Origin: an uncultured Caulobacterales bacterium
GTDB lineage: Bacteria > Pseudomonadota > Alphaproteobacteria > Caulobacterales > Maricaulaceae
DNA length: 64,000 nt
Assembly (NCBI GenBank): GCA_947503715.1
Contig: CANNER010000003.1
Span: 62,001-126,000 of the forward strand
Direction: 5' to 3'
Made by a program: the position numbers and the translations under genes
In this document: piece by piece, positions 1 to 9,726 of the stretch
Layout of the letters: each line of letters begins with the position of its first letter
How positions within the stretch are numbered: position 1 is the first letter of the stretch
The notes under the pieces: generated by a model
The model's database searches: none
Told to the model about the DNA's origin: nothing
What the model saw: only the letters and a program-made list of their open reading frames with translations

Positions 1-525
1 AATTTCGGAACAGGGGCCGCAGGGACCCGTATCGCCCATGGCCCAGAAATTATCGGAGGTCGCGATGCGAATGATGCGGTCATCCGGCAAACCCGCAATC
101 TTTTTCCAGAGGTCAAAGGCGACATCATCCGTGTGATAGACGGTGACGAGGAGTTTGTCTTTCGGCAAGCCGAAATCTTGCGTGATCAATTTCCACGCAT
201 GTTCAATGGCTTCCGCTTTGAAATAATCACCAAAGCTGAAATTGCCGAGCATTTCGAAGAAAGTGTGATGGCGTGCCGTATAGCCAACATTATCAAGATC
301 ATTATGCTTCCCCCCCGCCCGCACGCATTTTTGCGAGGTCGCCGCGCGCGGAAAATCGGGGGTGAGCGCACCCGTGAACCAGTCTTTATACTGAACCATA
401 CCCGCATTCACGAAGAGCAGAGTCGGATCGTCCTTCGGCACGAGCGGAGAACTCGGCGCAACGGTATGCGCGTTATTTTCAAAGAAGCCCAAAAACTGGG
501 ACCGGATATCATTCAACGATGTCAT
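1..525 (-). CDS. alaS: Alanyl-tRNA synthetase, N-terminal part (cut by window edge)
   Basis: Ligates alanine to tRNA-Ala in the cytoplasm. The first 175 codons are present, from an ATG at 525; the rest lies beyond base 1. The translation begins [15 protein letters not shown] and contains the class II catalytic-core signatures [44 protein letters not shown] and [15 protein letters not shown], all typical of AlaRS. The frame is open to the edge. It lies downstream of recA on the same strand, a common alphaproteobacterial order. A hairpin at 560-590 separates the two genes. Confidence 0.96.
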   Translation of the reverse strand, partial: MTSLNDIRSQFLGFFENNAHTVAPSSPLVPKDDPTLLFVNAGMVQYKDWFTGALTPDFPRAATSQKCVRAGGKHNDLDNVGYTARHHTFFEMLGNFSFGDYFKAEAIEHAWKLITQDFGLPKDKLLVTVYHTDDVAFDLWKKIAGLPDDRIIRIATSDNFWAMGDTGPCGPCSEI

Positions 526-559
526 AGGGATAAATCCATAAAGCGAGCGCTTCATATAG

Positions 560-591
560 AAAGAGCGCCTGACAGTGCCAAGCGCTCTTTT
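560..591 (-). terminator. Hairpin between recA and alaS
   Basis: A perfect 9-bp stem (AAAGAGCGC at 560-568 with GCGCTCTTT at 582-590) and a 13-nt loop lie in the recA-alaS gap. The T-tract is short on both strands, so termination of recA transcripts is plausible but may be weak. It could instead be an attenuating structure in the alaS leader. Confidence 0.5.
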
Positions 592-731
592 GACTGAACT
601 CTGTCTCAATTCTGCCAGTGTCGGGGGACGGGCAGCGGGGAAGAGACGAAACTGACCCCCGCCGGATTTCGGGAGCGGAGATCAATGGGGATGTTCAGCC
701 GTTACTGTAAGATCCGAGGGGGCCCTGTTGA

Positions 732-1838
732 CTAGGCGCCCAGACCGAGTTTGGGTTCTTCGCCATTATCCTCGACCTGTTCCTGCTTGGGCATGAGAAG
801 CTCGTCCTCGATCAGACCTTCATTCATGCGGATGCGGCGCTCGATATCATTGGCCATGTCCGGATTGGCGAGGAGAAATTTGCGAACATTCTCGCGGCCC
901 TGGCCAATACGCTCATCACCATAGGAGTACCAAGAGCCGGACTTCTCAACGACTTCAGCTTTCACGCCGAGGTCAATCAACTCACCCGTTTTGGAAATAC
1001 CCTCACCATACATGATATCGAACTCGACCTGACGGAAAGGCGGCGCGACTTTGTTCTTCACGACTTTCACGCGGGTCTGGTTGCCAATGACTTCGTCGCG
1101 ATATTTGATCGCACCGATACGGCGGATATCGAGACGGACAGAGGCGTAGAATTTCAAGGCGTTACCGCCCGTTGTTGTCTCGGGTGAGCCGTACATAACG
1201 CCGATTTTCATCCGGATCTGGTTGATGAAGATGACCATACAACCGGATTTCGAGATCGACCCTGTCAGCTTGCGCAGGGCCTGGCTCATCAGACGCGCTT
1301 GCAAACCCGGCAGGCTATCGCCCATGTCGCCCTCAAGTTCAGCGCGCGGTGTCAAGGCGGCAACGGAGTCAATGACGAGAATATCAATTGCACCGGAGCG
1401 CACGAGCGTATCGGCGATTTCCAAAGCCTGCTCGCCCGTATCAGGCTGCGCAATGAGAAGTTCGTTCACGTCCACGCCCAGCTTGGCCGCATAGACTGGA
1501 TCAAGCGCATGTTCCGCATCGATAAAGGCCGCAACGCCGCCCGCTTTCTGACATTCCGCAATCGCGTGGAGAGTCAGTGTTGTTTTACCGGAAGATTCCG
1601 GCCCGTAAATTTCAACAACACGGCCTTTTGGCAAGCCGCCTATACCGAGCGCGATATCGAGACCGAGTGAACCGGTTGAGATCGCTTCAACATCCATTGT
1701 GGACTTATCGCCCAGTTTCATGACCGAATTCTTGCCAAAGGCGCGGTCAATTTGTGACAGAGCTGCGTCGAGTGCCGCGCTCTTATTCTTGTCTGACGCC
1801 TTTTCGACGACTTTGAGAGGTGTGCTATTTCTCGCCAT
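732..1838 (-). CDS. recA: Recombinase RecA
   Basis: ATP-dependent strand-exchange protein and co-protease for LexA; the central actor of homologous recombination and the SOS response. It is full length at 368 aa, with Walker [10 protein letters not shown], the core motifs [21 protein letters not shown] and [22 protein letters not shown], and an acidic C-terminal tail ([11 protein letters not shown]). The ATG at 1838 is preceded by a GGAG ribosome binding site. A LexA operator lies about 115 bp upstream, so the gene should be SOS induced. Downstream is alaS and upstream is cckA, all on one strand. Confidence 0.98.
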   Translation of the reverse strand: MARNSTPLKVVEKASDKNKSAALDAALSQIDRAFGKNSVMKLGDKSTMDVEAISTGSLGLDIALGIGGLPKGRVVEIYGPESSGKTTLTLHAIAECQKAGGVAAFIDAEHALDPVYAAKLGVDVNELLIAQPDTGEQALEIADTLVRSGAIDILVIDSVAALTPRAELEGDMGDSLPGLQARLMSQALRKLTGSISKSGCMVIFINQIRMKIGVMYGSPETTTGGNALKFYASVRLDIRRIGAIKYRDEVIGNQTRVKVVKNKVAPPFRQVEFDIMYGEGISKTGELIDLGVKAEVVEKSGSWYSYGDERIGQGRENVRKFLLANPDMANDIERRIRMNEGLIEDELLMPKQEQVEDNGEEPKLGLGA

Positions 1839-1952
1839 GAGATTAACTCCAATATGCCGCCGGAGCCCTTCGACGGTTTTAAAAGTTACGGCTGCAATCG
1901 GACTGCCGTTAAATCGTATGTTTCATATTTGTTCCGCATATTCAAGCAAAAA

Positions 1953-1975
1953 GAACAAAAAAAGAACACATGTTC
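1953..1975 (-). promoter_or_regulatory. LexA operator of recA (SOS box), composite
   Basis: GAAC at 1953-1956 and 1964-1967 are separated by exactly 7 bases; read toward recA this is GTTC-N7-GTTC, the alphaproteobacterial LexA box. A third half site, GTTC at 1972-1975, sits 4 bases further on and makes an inverted GAAC-N4-GTTC arrangement with the second. The site lies in the 163-bp gap upstream of recA, where its promoter must be. The identical half-site spacing upstream of lexA supports the call. Confidence 0.88.
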
Positions 1976-2001
1976 AAATGTTTGTTTTCAGAGACTTACG
2001 C

Positions 2002-4533
2002 TCATTCAACCACACCTATCTCGGACTTCACCTTCTCGGCCAGCTCCGCAAATGTAAATGGCTTGGGCAGGAATGTGACGTCCGGCTCCTCGGAGAGTAG
2101 CTCGGAAAACTCCTCCTCCGCATAGCCGGAGATAAAGACGATTCGCGCATCGCCCAACATTTTCCGCCCCGCTTTTAACAGTCCCGGCCCGTCGAGGCCC
2201 GGCATAACCACATCGGAAATCATCAGGTCGAACGGTGTCTCCGCCTCTTCCAAAATTTCCAAAGCCTCTTCGCCGTCTTCGGCTTCGACAACCTTATAGC
2301 CTTTCTTGCGCAGGGCCTTCGCGGCAATCCCGCGCACGGAGGCCTCATCTTCGACAAAGAGGATATTGCCCTGCCCCGCGAGGTCGGCGGGTTTGCGGGC
2401 GGGTGGCGCGGCTTTTACAACGGGCGCAGCTTCGATCGGCGCATCGCCCGCAGCAGGGAGGTAGATACGGAAGGTCGTGCCCTCGCCCATCACGGAGTCA
2501 ACGGTCAGGTGCCCGCCTGTCTGCTGCACAATACCGTAAACGGTCGCTAGGCCGAGGCCTGTGCCCTTGCCCTGCTCCTTCGTCGTGAAGAACGGCTCGA
2601 AGATTTTCGCCTTCACCTCATCCGGCATACCCGTGCCCGTATCCTCGACAGAAATAACAACAAAATCATCATCAGAAAGAATCTTGAGCGTCTCGGACAA
2701 GGTCGGATCGTCAATCTCGGACCGCGCGATTTTCGCAGACTTAATCGTAATCGTTCCGCCGCCCTGTTCCTCCATCGCGTCCCGCGCATTGACGCAGAGG
2801 TTCATCAGCACTGTGTCGATTTGTGATTTATCCGCCATGACGGGCGGGAGGCCCCGCGCATGCACCATTTTCAACTGCGCCCGTTCGCCGAGTGTCTGAC
2901 GCAATGTCACGACCATGTCGGAGAGCGTATCGGTGACGTCCAAACGCTCGGACCGCCGCGTTGCCTTGCGCGAGAAGGTGAGAAGTTTTTTGACTAGCGC
3001 TGCGGCCCGCGCGCCCGTCATGTTGATATTCTGGAGCTCAGGATAGGACGGATCGCCCACGGGATGGCGCTGCAACAACTCATCCGTATTCAACCGGATC
3101 GCTGTCAGGAGATTGTTGAAATCATGGGCCACGCCCGCCGCCAATTGACCGATAGCCTGCATCTTCTGGCTCTGGACCAGCTGGTCTTCCAGCATTTTCC
3201 GCGCACTGACATTGACCAGATAGGCAAAGCCCTCCTCCGGGTTTTGATTGTCATGCACAATGTAAACAGAAACAGGCAGGCTGCCGCCACCCGCGACTTT
3301 CAGCGTGGCGTCATAGGGAATATCCGGAATAGTCTGCGACATGTTGCGGGAGAGGAAACGCGGGCTAGCCTCATCCTCAATAAACATATCGCCGAATATC
3401 TTTCCGGACGCGTCTTCGGTGCCCGACATTTTCGCAAAGGCCGGATTGGCGGATGCGACGACCGTTTTGCCAATAACGCCGCCTTCGAGTTTCAGGACAG
3501 CAACAGGCGCAGCGCTATAACGCTCGCCGTTAAATTCGGTATTGGTTGATACGCCCTCACCTGTATCAGGTCGGGCCAATGTAGAATGACCGTAAAGGGC
3601 AACACTCGCAACGACATCACCGGAATTCAATGTGTGCCAATTCGCGACCATGACAGTTGGCGTCACAACGCCCTTACGCGTGATCAGGCGCGTATCCGCA
3701 CGCACGGTTCGTCCGGGTTCTGCGGGACTGCCGAGCAATATATCAGGACTTTCGATAAAACTGGAAAGTGTCTCAATCGCTTCCGTTGCATCACCACCTA
3801 ACCAGCGTTGCAAAACATCATTTGTCGCCAAAATCTGACCGGATTTATCGACGGTGAATAACCCAACGGGCGCTTCGGACAAGACGTCCCGCCCCACATT
3901 CCCCGTCACAGGGGCCGTATTGATTTGCCAGAGGAAGTTGGAATTTTCCAAACGACTGACCTGCAATATATAACGCCGCAATTCAGTCTCCGGCGTGATG
4001 AGATCAATCCGCTCTTCGGCAAAATTCAATCCACGGCTTAAGTGATGGAGACGAAAAATCGCTGCGGCGGCTTCATTCCCAGCGCGGGTAAAGAGCCGGT
4101 CAACAATCGGCGGCGCATCATCCAAAGGCTCCGCGCCCAAATGTTTCGCCAAATCCAGATAAGCCCGATTGGCATGTATGGCTTTTCCGTTCGAGACGAC
4201 GAGACTGGGCACGGAACTATTGAAGAAGGCGGCGGAATAGATCGTATCGCGCGTTGTCGCACGACGGTCGCGCAATCCGCGATTTTTCGCAAGCGTGATA
4301 AATGTGACCATGGCCAGCAGCGCAACAATGGCGACACCCGCCAATATGATAAATCCATCCGTATCTAATTCATCCCGGCCCGCCCAGACAAAGATCAGCG
4401 CCCCGAGGAGGACGGCCAGCGCGACAAAGGCCCCCAACCAGAGCGGCAGAGCGGATTTCGTCGCTGTATATTCGGGCGCGACGGCCCGTAGCGGCGCCAC
4501 GGCAGGATTATCATTGCGAATCATCTCGGTCAT
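2002..4533 (-). CDS. cckA: Cell-cycle hybrid histidine kinase CckA
   Basis: Membrane-bound hybrid kinase that, in alphaproteobacteria, feeds phosphate through ChpT to the master regulators CtrA and CpdR. The 843-aa protein has two N-terminal membrane segments (about 31-50 and 61-82), PAS-like sensory regions (about 100-440), a HisKA domain with phospho-acceptor His470 in [11 protein letters not shown], an ATPase domain ([34 protein letters not shown]) and a C-terminal receiver with Asp774 in [15 protein letters not shown] and Lys824 in FLPKPF. The HDFNN signature and architecture are diagnostic. It is located next to recA and is divergent from the DUF885 gene at 4637. Confidence 0.95.
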   Translation of the reverse strand: MTEMIRNDNPAVAPLRAVAPEYTATKSALPLWLGAFVALAVLLGALIFVWAGRDELDTDGFIILAGVAIVALLAMVTFITLAKNRGLRDRRATTRDTIYSAAFFNSSVPSLVVSNGKAIHANRAYLDLAKHLGAEPLDDAPPIVDRLFTRAGNEAAAAIFRLHHLSRGLNFAEERIDLITPETELRRYILQVSRLENSNFLWQINTAPVTGNVGRDVLSEAPVGLFTVDKSGQILATNDVLQRWLGGDATEAIETLSSFIESPDILLGSPAEPGRTVRADTRLITRKGVVTPTVMVANWHTLNSGDVVASVALYGHSTLARPDTGEGVSTNTEFNGERYSAAPVAVLKLEGGVIGKTVVASANPAFAKMSGTEDASGKIFGDMFIEDEASPRFLSRNMSQTIPDIPYDATLKVAGGGSLPVSVYIVHDNQNPEEGFAYLVNVSARKMLEDQLVQSQKMQAIGQLAAGVAHDFNNLLTAIRLNTDELLQRHPVGDPSYPELQNINMTGARAAALVKKLLTFSRKATRRSERLDVTDTLSDMVVTLRQTLGERAQLKMVHARGLPPVMADKSQIDTVLMNLCVNARDAMEEQGGGTITIKSAKIARSEIDDPTLSETLKILSDDDFVVISVEDTGTGMPDEVKAKIFEPFFTTKEQGKGTGLGLATVYGIVQQTGGHLTVDSVMGEGTTFRIYLPAAGDAPIEAAPVVKAAPPARKPADLAGQGNILFVEDEASVRGIAAKALRKKGYKVVEAEDGEEALEILEEAETPFDLMISDVVMPGLDGPGLLKAGRKMLGDARIVFISGYAEEEFSELLSEEPDVTFLPKPFTFAELAEKVKSEIGVVE

Positions 4534-4636
4534 GGCTTCACCTTAGGCATGATTTCACGGTTTGCCCCGTCCAAATTATGGCGTAGCCTCTCCGGGTAGT
4601 AATAAAACGACAAAAGACAGAACGGATACGATTCCA

Positions 4637-6487
4637 ATGAAGAAATTCATGATTGGCGCAGCGACGCTTTTGGCCTTCACATCCCCCCTCGCCTTGACCG
4701 CCTGTATTCCAGGCGGCGGCTCAGACGTCCCGCAACGGGCGGAACTAATTGAGGCCGAAAGCCAACGTCTAAACGATTGGTTCACCGCACGATATGAAGA
4801 ACAACTCGCTCGCTCACCGATGTCTCAAACCTATCTTGGCTTAAAAGACAATCACGATAAGCTAGACGACATCTCTCAAACCGCCATTGATGAGGAAGCT
4901 GCCCTGACCCAAAACTGGGTCGACGAAATGCGGCGTGAATTTGATATTGACCGTCTGGATGAACAATCACGTCTGTCCTACCGCCTGTTCGAGGCACAGG
5001 CCGAAAGCGATCTGGCGACACATGCGGTGTCGCAAAATGATTATGTCTTCACCCATATGTTTGGTCCGCATTCCGGTACTCCCAGCTTCCTGATCAATTA
5101 CCAATCTGTCGACTCTGTCGAAGACGCCCGCGCCTATATTTCGCGGTTGAAAGCTGTGCAGCCCTATCTGGGTCAAGCGCAGGAACGTGCGGAAGCGCAA
5201 TACGCGGCGGGCGTGTCCATGCCGAAATTTGTGTACGGCAATGTCGCCAGTGCGTCGAAAAATGTGATCACGGGCGCACCGTTTAGCGAAGGCGAAGACA
5301 GCCCGCTCTGGGCCGATGTGAAGGGCAAGTTTGCAGAGCTCGACATTCCGCAGGCCGAAAAGGACACTTTGCTGGACGAGGCCGAAGCCGCCCTGCTCGG
5401 TTCCGTACAACCCGCCTATCTCTCGCTCATCAATATGTTCGAAACACAGGGCGCGGAGGCGAGCACGGATGACGGCGCGTGGAAACTGCCCAATGCGGAT
5501 GAATACTATTCGGCGCGGCTGAAATTCTACACGACAACAGATTTGACGGCGGATGAAATCCACGAGATTGGCCTGTCCGAAGTCGCCCGCATTCAAGGCG
5601 AAATGCAGGAGATCATGGACCGCGTCGGATTTGAGGGTAGTCTGCGCGATTTCTTTGATTTCTTGCGCGAGGATGAGCAATTCACTTTCCCGGAGACAGA
5701 TGACGGCCGCGAAGCCTATATGGCGGAAGCGACGGATATAATTGACGATATGCGAGAGCGTTTGGACACCTTGTTCATTACAAAACCCAAAGCCGATATG
5801 GTCGTCAAACGGGTCGAACCTTTCCGCGAGGACACGGCGTTCGGAGCCTTCTATAACCGGCCTGCCCCCGATGGGTCTCGTCCCGGCACATATTACATCA
5901 ATCTAAAAAGCATGAAGGATCAGCCGAAGTTCCTCATGCAGGCGCTAGCCTATCATGAAGGTATTCCCGGCCATCACATGCAGATTGCGATTGCGCAGGA
6001 ATTGGAAGGCTTACCCAAATTTCGAACATTGGGCGGCCATACGCCCTTCATAGAAGGCTGGGCACTCTATTCTGAGGCCATCCCGAAAGAGCTCGGCCTT
6101 TATACCGACCCCTATAAGGAATTCGGGCAGCTCGGCATGGAGATTTTCCGCGCCGCACGTTTGGTTGTCGATACGGGTATCCATTCCAAAAAATGGGACC
6201 GCGAAAAGGCGGTTCAATATTATCTCGACAATATCCCGAACCCCGAGGGCGATGTCCGCGCAGAAATCGACCGCTATATCGTTTGGCCGGGTCAGGCGAC
6301 GGCCTATATGATCGGCAAATTGAAGATCGTTGAATTACGAGAACGGGCGGAGACAGAGCTAGGCGACGCGTTTGACATCCGCGAATTTCACGATGTCGTG
6401 CTCGCCAATGGTTCCGTCCCGCTGGACGTGCTGGAAGAATTGGTCGAAGACTATATCACCACAACAAAGATCGGCTCGACGAATTAG
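4637..6487 (+). CDS. DUF885 lipoprotein, predicted zinc metallopeptidase (copy 1)
   Basis: Predicted periplasmic or membrane-anchored peptidase; substrate unknown. The ATG at 4637 gives 616 aa starting with a lipoprotein signal, MKKFMIGAATLLAF, then lipobox LTAC with Cys23; a longer reading from 4562 would bury that signal. The DUF885 core carries YHEGIPGHHMQIAIAQ (His440-Glu441 and His446/447) followed about 30 residues later by FIEGWALYSE, the gluzincin-like metal site and downstream glutamate. It is about 50 percent similar by eye to the gene at 7109, with which it shares NRPAPDGSRPG and WPGQATAYMIGK-type blocks. The specific reaction is not predictable. Confidence 0.88.
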   Translation: MKKFMIGAATLLAFTSPLALTACIPGGGSDVPQRAELIEAESQRLNDWFTARYEEQLARSPMSQTYLGLKDNHDKLDDISQTAIDEEAALTQNWVDEMRREFDIDRLDEQSRLSYRLFEAQAESDLATHAVSQNDYVFTHMFGPHSGTPSFLINYQSVDSVEDARAYISRLKAVQPYLGQAQERAEAQYAAGVSMPKFVYGNVASASKNVITGAPFSEGEDSPLWADVKGKFAELDIPQAEKDTLLDEAEAALLGSVQPAYLSLINMFETQGAEASTDDGAWKLPNADEYYSARLKFYTTTDLTADEIHEIGLSEVARIQGEMQEIMDRVGFEGSLRDFFDFLREDEQFTFPETDDGREAYMAEATDIIDDMRERLDTLFITKPKADMVVKRVEPFREDTAFGAFYNRPAPDGSRPGTYYINLKSMKDQPKFLMQALAYHEGIPGHHMQIAIAQELEGLPKFRTLGGHTPFIEGWALYSEAIPKELGLYTDPYKEFGQLGMEIFRAARLVVDTGIHSKKWDREKAVQYYLDNIPNPEGDVRAEIDRYIVWPGQATAYMIGKLKIVELRERAETELGDAFDIREFHDVVLANGSVPLDVLEELVEDYITTTKIGSTN

Positions 6488-6504
6488 GCGAAGTTAGGGG
6501 CATC

Positions 6505-7050
6505 ATGCGCGAGACTGAATGGGGAAATGAACGCTGGTGTCCCGCCTGTGGGAATCCTACAATTGGCGGGTTCTGTCAGAATTGCCATAACGCGAATATG
6601 AAGGACGCCGAGCGGAAAGCGGCTGAACGGCGTCAGGAGGCACAAGCCCGCAAAGCGCGCGAACAACAAGCCAAAGAGGCCAAACGTCGGGCCGCAGAAG
6701 AAAAAGAAGTCGCCCGCCTGCGGAAGAAGGAAGTTAAGAAAAATGAAGCGGCGGCTGCCAAAGCTGCCGCCGCAGGAAAAACCTCCAAACCTGCAAAACC
6801 CAATGACCCTTCAACTTTCAAATTCGCCTCGCTCATCTTTGCCCTCGCCGCCACCTGGTTTCTCGTCGTTCATGCCCTGCCGACTGTTGGCCTTCTACAA
6901 GATCAAAGCGAGCTTTTAGTCGCGGGCGGGATCTTCGTCGCCTCACTGCTCATCGGACAGATGTCACCGACCGTCCGGAAACTCACATGGTTTGGTGTCG
7001 CTGGTATTGTCGCTTATTTCGCTTACAAAGCCTATTCTGAAACCCCTTAA
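6505..7050 (+). CDS. Zinc-ribbon membrane protein of unknown function
   Basis: I do not recognise this 181-aa protein. It starts with a double-Cys zinc ribbon (WCPACGNPTIGGFCQNC), continues with a highly charged Ala/Lys/Glu/Arg-rich helix likely to form a coiled coil (about 30-95), and ends with two hydrophobic segments (about 110-130 and 137-178). The N-terminal ribbon is therefore probably cytoplasmic and tethered to the membrane. It begins 17 bp after the first DUF885 gene, with AGGGG as ribosome binding site, and the second DUF885 gene follows within 60 bp, so the three are probably one transcription unit. Function unknown. Confidence 0.75.
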   Translation: MRETEWGNERWCPACGNPTIGGFCQNCHNANMKDAERKAAERRQEAQARKAREQQAKEAKRRAAEEKEVARLRKKEVKKNEAAAAKAAAAGKTSKPAKPNDPSTFKFASLIFALAATWFLVVHALPTVGLLQDQSELLVAGGIFVASLLIGQMSPTVRKLTWFGVAGIVAYFAYKAYSETP

Positions 7051-7108
7051 ATCCATCCTGATCACAATTGCCTCACTTCGAAAGCTCCCACTTATGAATA
7101 TTCTTCCC

Positions 7109-8989
7109 ATGAAAAGCCTGCTTCTCGCGACGTCATTCACGGCCATTCTGGCGCTAACCGCCTGTCAGCCCGCGACGGACGCACCGACGCCGAAATCACA
7201 ACAGATGGCGACTGTGCAGACGGCCTCTACGGACGCAGATGAAAATGCGAAGCTGGATGCTTGGTTTGAAGCGCGCTTCATGGAAGGCATTCGCGCCTAT
7301 CCGGAATTTATGACCTCGCTAGGCATGGATGAGCGGCAGGATGAATGGAACGACCCGTCCCGAGCGTTCGATCTGGAACAACTCGACAAAGCCCGCGCCA
7401 ACCTCGCGGAGATGAAAGAGATGTTCGATTTTGACGATCTGGATGCCTCGCATCAGCTCTCTTACCGACTGTTCGAAAAAGATATTGAAGACGATATCAT
7501 TGGCAAAAAATGGTGGGATCACGGATATGTCTATACGCAAATGCGCGGTGTCCACAGTGCGGCTCCGACCTTCCTGATGAACCAACATAAGATCAACGAT
7601 ATCGAAGACGCGCAGAATTATGTCGCGCGGCTGGAAAAGCTCGGGGCCTATCTCGACGCCCATACGCAAATGGCCAAGGACCGTTTTAAAGATGGCGTTT
7701 TCCCGCCGCGTTTTGTTTATGACTTTGTCATTGAAAGCTCAAAAAACGTCATGTCCGGCGCGCCAATGGACGGCGAAGAAGCTGAGATGAACCTGCTGCT
7801 CAACGATTTCAAAAACAAAGCTGACAAGGTTGAGATGGACGATGAAGCCCGCGCCGCCCTTTATGAACGCGCGATCACGGCCGTCCAGAACGGCGTCGTC
7901 CCCGCCTATCAACGGATTGTCACAGAGATGGAACGCCAGAAACCCCTCGCCTCGACCGATGACGGCGCGTGGAAGCTTCCCGATGGTGATGCATATTACG
8001 CCTGGCGCCTCAAGGAAATGACGACCATCGATATGAGTGCCGAAGAGATCCACGATCTCGGTCTGGCAGAAGTCGACCGCATCCATGCTGAGATGCGCGA
8101 GATCATGAAAACGGTCGAATATGACGGGACATTGCAGGAGTTTTTCGAATTCACCCGCACGGACAAACAATTCTTCAAACCCGAAGGCAAACGCGGTCAG
8201 GCGGCTTACCTGCGCGAGGCGACGGAATTTATTGACAATATGAAAGTCCGCTTGCCGGAAGTCTTCAACCGCTTGCCCAAAGCCGAACTGGACGTGCGCG
8301 CGGTCGAGCCTTTCCGCGAAAAAGCTGCCGGTAAGGCCTTCTATAACCGCCCCGCGCCTGATGGGTCGCGTCCCGGCATCTATTACGCCAATCTCTACCG
8401 GATGGACGCCATGCCCGTCTATCAAATGGAAGCCCTCGCCTATCACGAGGGTGTGCCGGGCCATCATATGCAGATCGCGATTGCGCAGGAATTAGAAGGT
8501 ATTCCGTCCTTCAGGAAATATGGTCGCTATACCGCCTATTCAGAAGGCTGGGGGCTTTATTCCGAATATCTGCCGAAAGAGATGGGCCTGTATGAAGACC
8601 CCTATTCCGATTTTGGCCGTCTCGCGATGGAGCTTTGGCGTGCCGCACGACTCGTCGTGGATACGGGATTGCACGACAAGAAATGGACGCGCGAGGAAGC
8701 CATTGAATATTTGATGGTCAACACGCCCAACCCAGAGAGCGACGCGGTCAAAGCGATTGAGCGTTATATCGTCATGCCCGGACAGGCGACCGCCTATAAA
8801 ATCGGGATGAACAAGATTCTAGACCTGCGAGAAAACGCCAAGGAAGAACTCGGCGATGATTTCGACATCCGCGATTTCCACGATGCCATTCTGGCGACAG
8901 GTGCCGTGCCTCTGGACATCATGGAAGAACAGGTCGAGGCCTATATTGAGGACATGAAAAGCGGCACGTATGAGCCGGATCGGTTGTAA
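7109..8989 (+). CDS. DUF885 lipoprotein, predicted zinc metallopeptidase (copy 2)
   Basis: Paralogue of the gene at 4637; a predicted extracytoplasmic peptidase. From the ATG at 7109 it has 626 aa, with signal MKSLLLATSFTAILALTAC giving a lipidated Cys19; an in-frame ATG at 7094 (MNILPMKSLL) is equally possible, and neither has a clear Shine-Dalgarno. The metal motif YHEGVPGHHMQIAIAQ and the downstream YSEGWGLYSE are intact, as are NRPAPDGSRPG and MPGQATAYKIG. The C-terminus ends only about 12 bp before hairpin repeat copy A. Tandem duplication with later divergence is the simplest origin. Confidence 0.88.
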   Translation: MKSLLLATSFTAILALTACQPATDAPTPKSQQMATVQTASTDADENAKLDAWFEARFMEGIRAYPEFMTSLGMDERQDEWNDPSRAFDLEQLDKARANLAEMKEMFDFDDLDASHQLSYRLFEKDIEDDIIGKKWWDHGYVYTQMRGVHSAAPTFLMNQHKINDIEDAQNYVARLEKLGAYLDAHTQMAKDRFKDGVFPPRFVYDFVIESSKNVMSGAPMDGEEAEMNLLLNDFKNKADKVEMDDEARAALYERAITAVQNGVVPAYQRIVTEMERQKPLASTDDGAWKLPDGDAYYAWRLKEMTTIDMSAEEIHDLGLAEVDRIHAEMREIMKTVEYDGTLQEFFEFTRTDKQFFKPEGKRGQAAYLREATEFIDNMKVRLPEVFNRLPKAELDVRAVEPFREKAAGKAFYNRPAPDGSRPGIYYANLYRMDAMPVYQMEALAYHEGVPGHHMQIAIAQELEGIPSFRKYGRYTAYSEGWGLYSEYLPKEMGLYEDPYSDFGRLAMELWRAARLVVDTGLHDKKWTREEAIEYLMVNTPNPESDAVKAIERYIVMPGQATAYKIGMNKILDLRENAKEELGDDFDIRDFHDAILATGAVPLDIMEEQVEAYIEDMKSGTYEPDRL

Positions 8990-8995
8990 GGTGAA

Positions 8996-9086
8996 ACGTC
9001 CGCAATCGACCCATTGGGTCGATTGCAGTGTAGCACCGAACCGCTATGCGGTTCGGTTCTTTGTCATTTGGTTGACAATCAAATGC
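8996..9086. repeat. Composite triple-hairpin repeat, copy A
   Basis: Three palindromes follow one another in the 102-bp convergent gap between the DUF885 gene and dksA. Module 1 is GCAATCGACCC / GGGTCGATTGC (9002-9026, 11 bp perfect, 3-nt loop). Module 2 is ACCGAACCGC / GCGGTTCGGT (9035-9057, 10 bp perfect, loop TAT). Module 3 is CATTTG.../...CAAATG (9065-9085, 9 bp with one G-T pair). Linkers AGTGTAGC and TTCTTTGT are shared with copies B and C. The position suits bidirectional termination, but the three-part structure is more elaborate than that needs. Confidence 0.85.
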
Positions 9087-9091
9087 CTGCG

Positions 9092-9523
9092 TCAACCCGC
9101 CTTCAAACGCTCGCCGCGCTCGTGCATTTCCTGCGCTTCGATAGAGAGTTTCGCGATGGGACGCGCGTCCAAACGCTTCAACCGAATCGGATCGCCTGTC
9201 TCCTGACAATAGCCATAAGTCCCGTCCTCAAGTCGCTTGAGCGCTTTATCGATTTGGTTCGTCAGTTTCCGCAGACGATCTTTCGTCCGCAATTCCATAC
9301 GGCGATCCGCATTGGCTGTCGCTGTGTCGGACGGATCAGGATGCGAAACACTCTCGCCCTGTAAATATGCGACCACATTCCGCGTTTCGGCCGCGATCTC
9401 GTCTTTCCAAGTCAGAAGCTTCTGGCGGAAATATTCCTGTTGCTTTGGATTCATGAACTTTTCGTCTTCAGACGGCACATAGCCCTTCGGAAGTTTCACA
9501 ATTTTTTTGGTCGATTTCGTCAT
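9092..9523 (-). CDS. dksA: DksA/TraR family RNA polymerase regulator
   Basis: Binds the RNA polymerase secondary channel and, with ppGpp, adjusts transcription of ribosomal and amino-acid genes. The 143-aa protein has the coiled-coil domain with tip motif DPSDTA (63-68, the DxxDxA needed for activity) and the C-terminal finger region YGYCQETGDPI...ARPIAKLSIEAQ. Only one of the four usual zinc cysteines remains (Cys106; the others are Thr109, Ser127, Ala130), as described for some other alphaproteobacterial DksA proteins. It is transcribed divergently from the MoxR gene and convergently with the DUF885 gene. Confidence 0.92.
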   Translation of the reverse strand: MTKSTKKIVKLPKGYVPSEDEKFMNPKQQEYFRQKLLTWKDEIAAETRNVVAYLQGESVSHPDPSDTATANADRRMELRTKDRLRKLTNQIDKALKRLEDGTYGYCQETGDPIRLKRLDARPIAKLSIEAQEMHERGERLKAG

Positions 9524-9726
9524 AGTCAGTCCCCGGCTATATCCCCGACGCCCATATATTTACGGTGCGTCCGTTTCGAATTTCGTCGCGTGATACCGCC
9601 AAGTTTTGAGTCCATCAAGCGCGTTTGGCAGAGCGTCACGAAAATTTCATATGCCGTCATGCAGCAACGGTCCCTTGCGCTCTCGCCCTCATATTCTACA
9701 ACCTGAAAAACGATTTGGAGACCCAC

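Noticed and set aside
7739-8467. 242-aa open frame antisense to the second DUF885 gene
   Set aside because: Mirror of a strongly conserved gene; no recognisable protein features.
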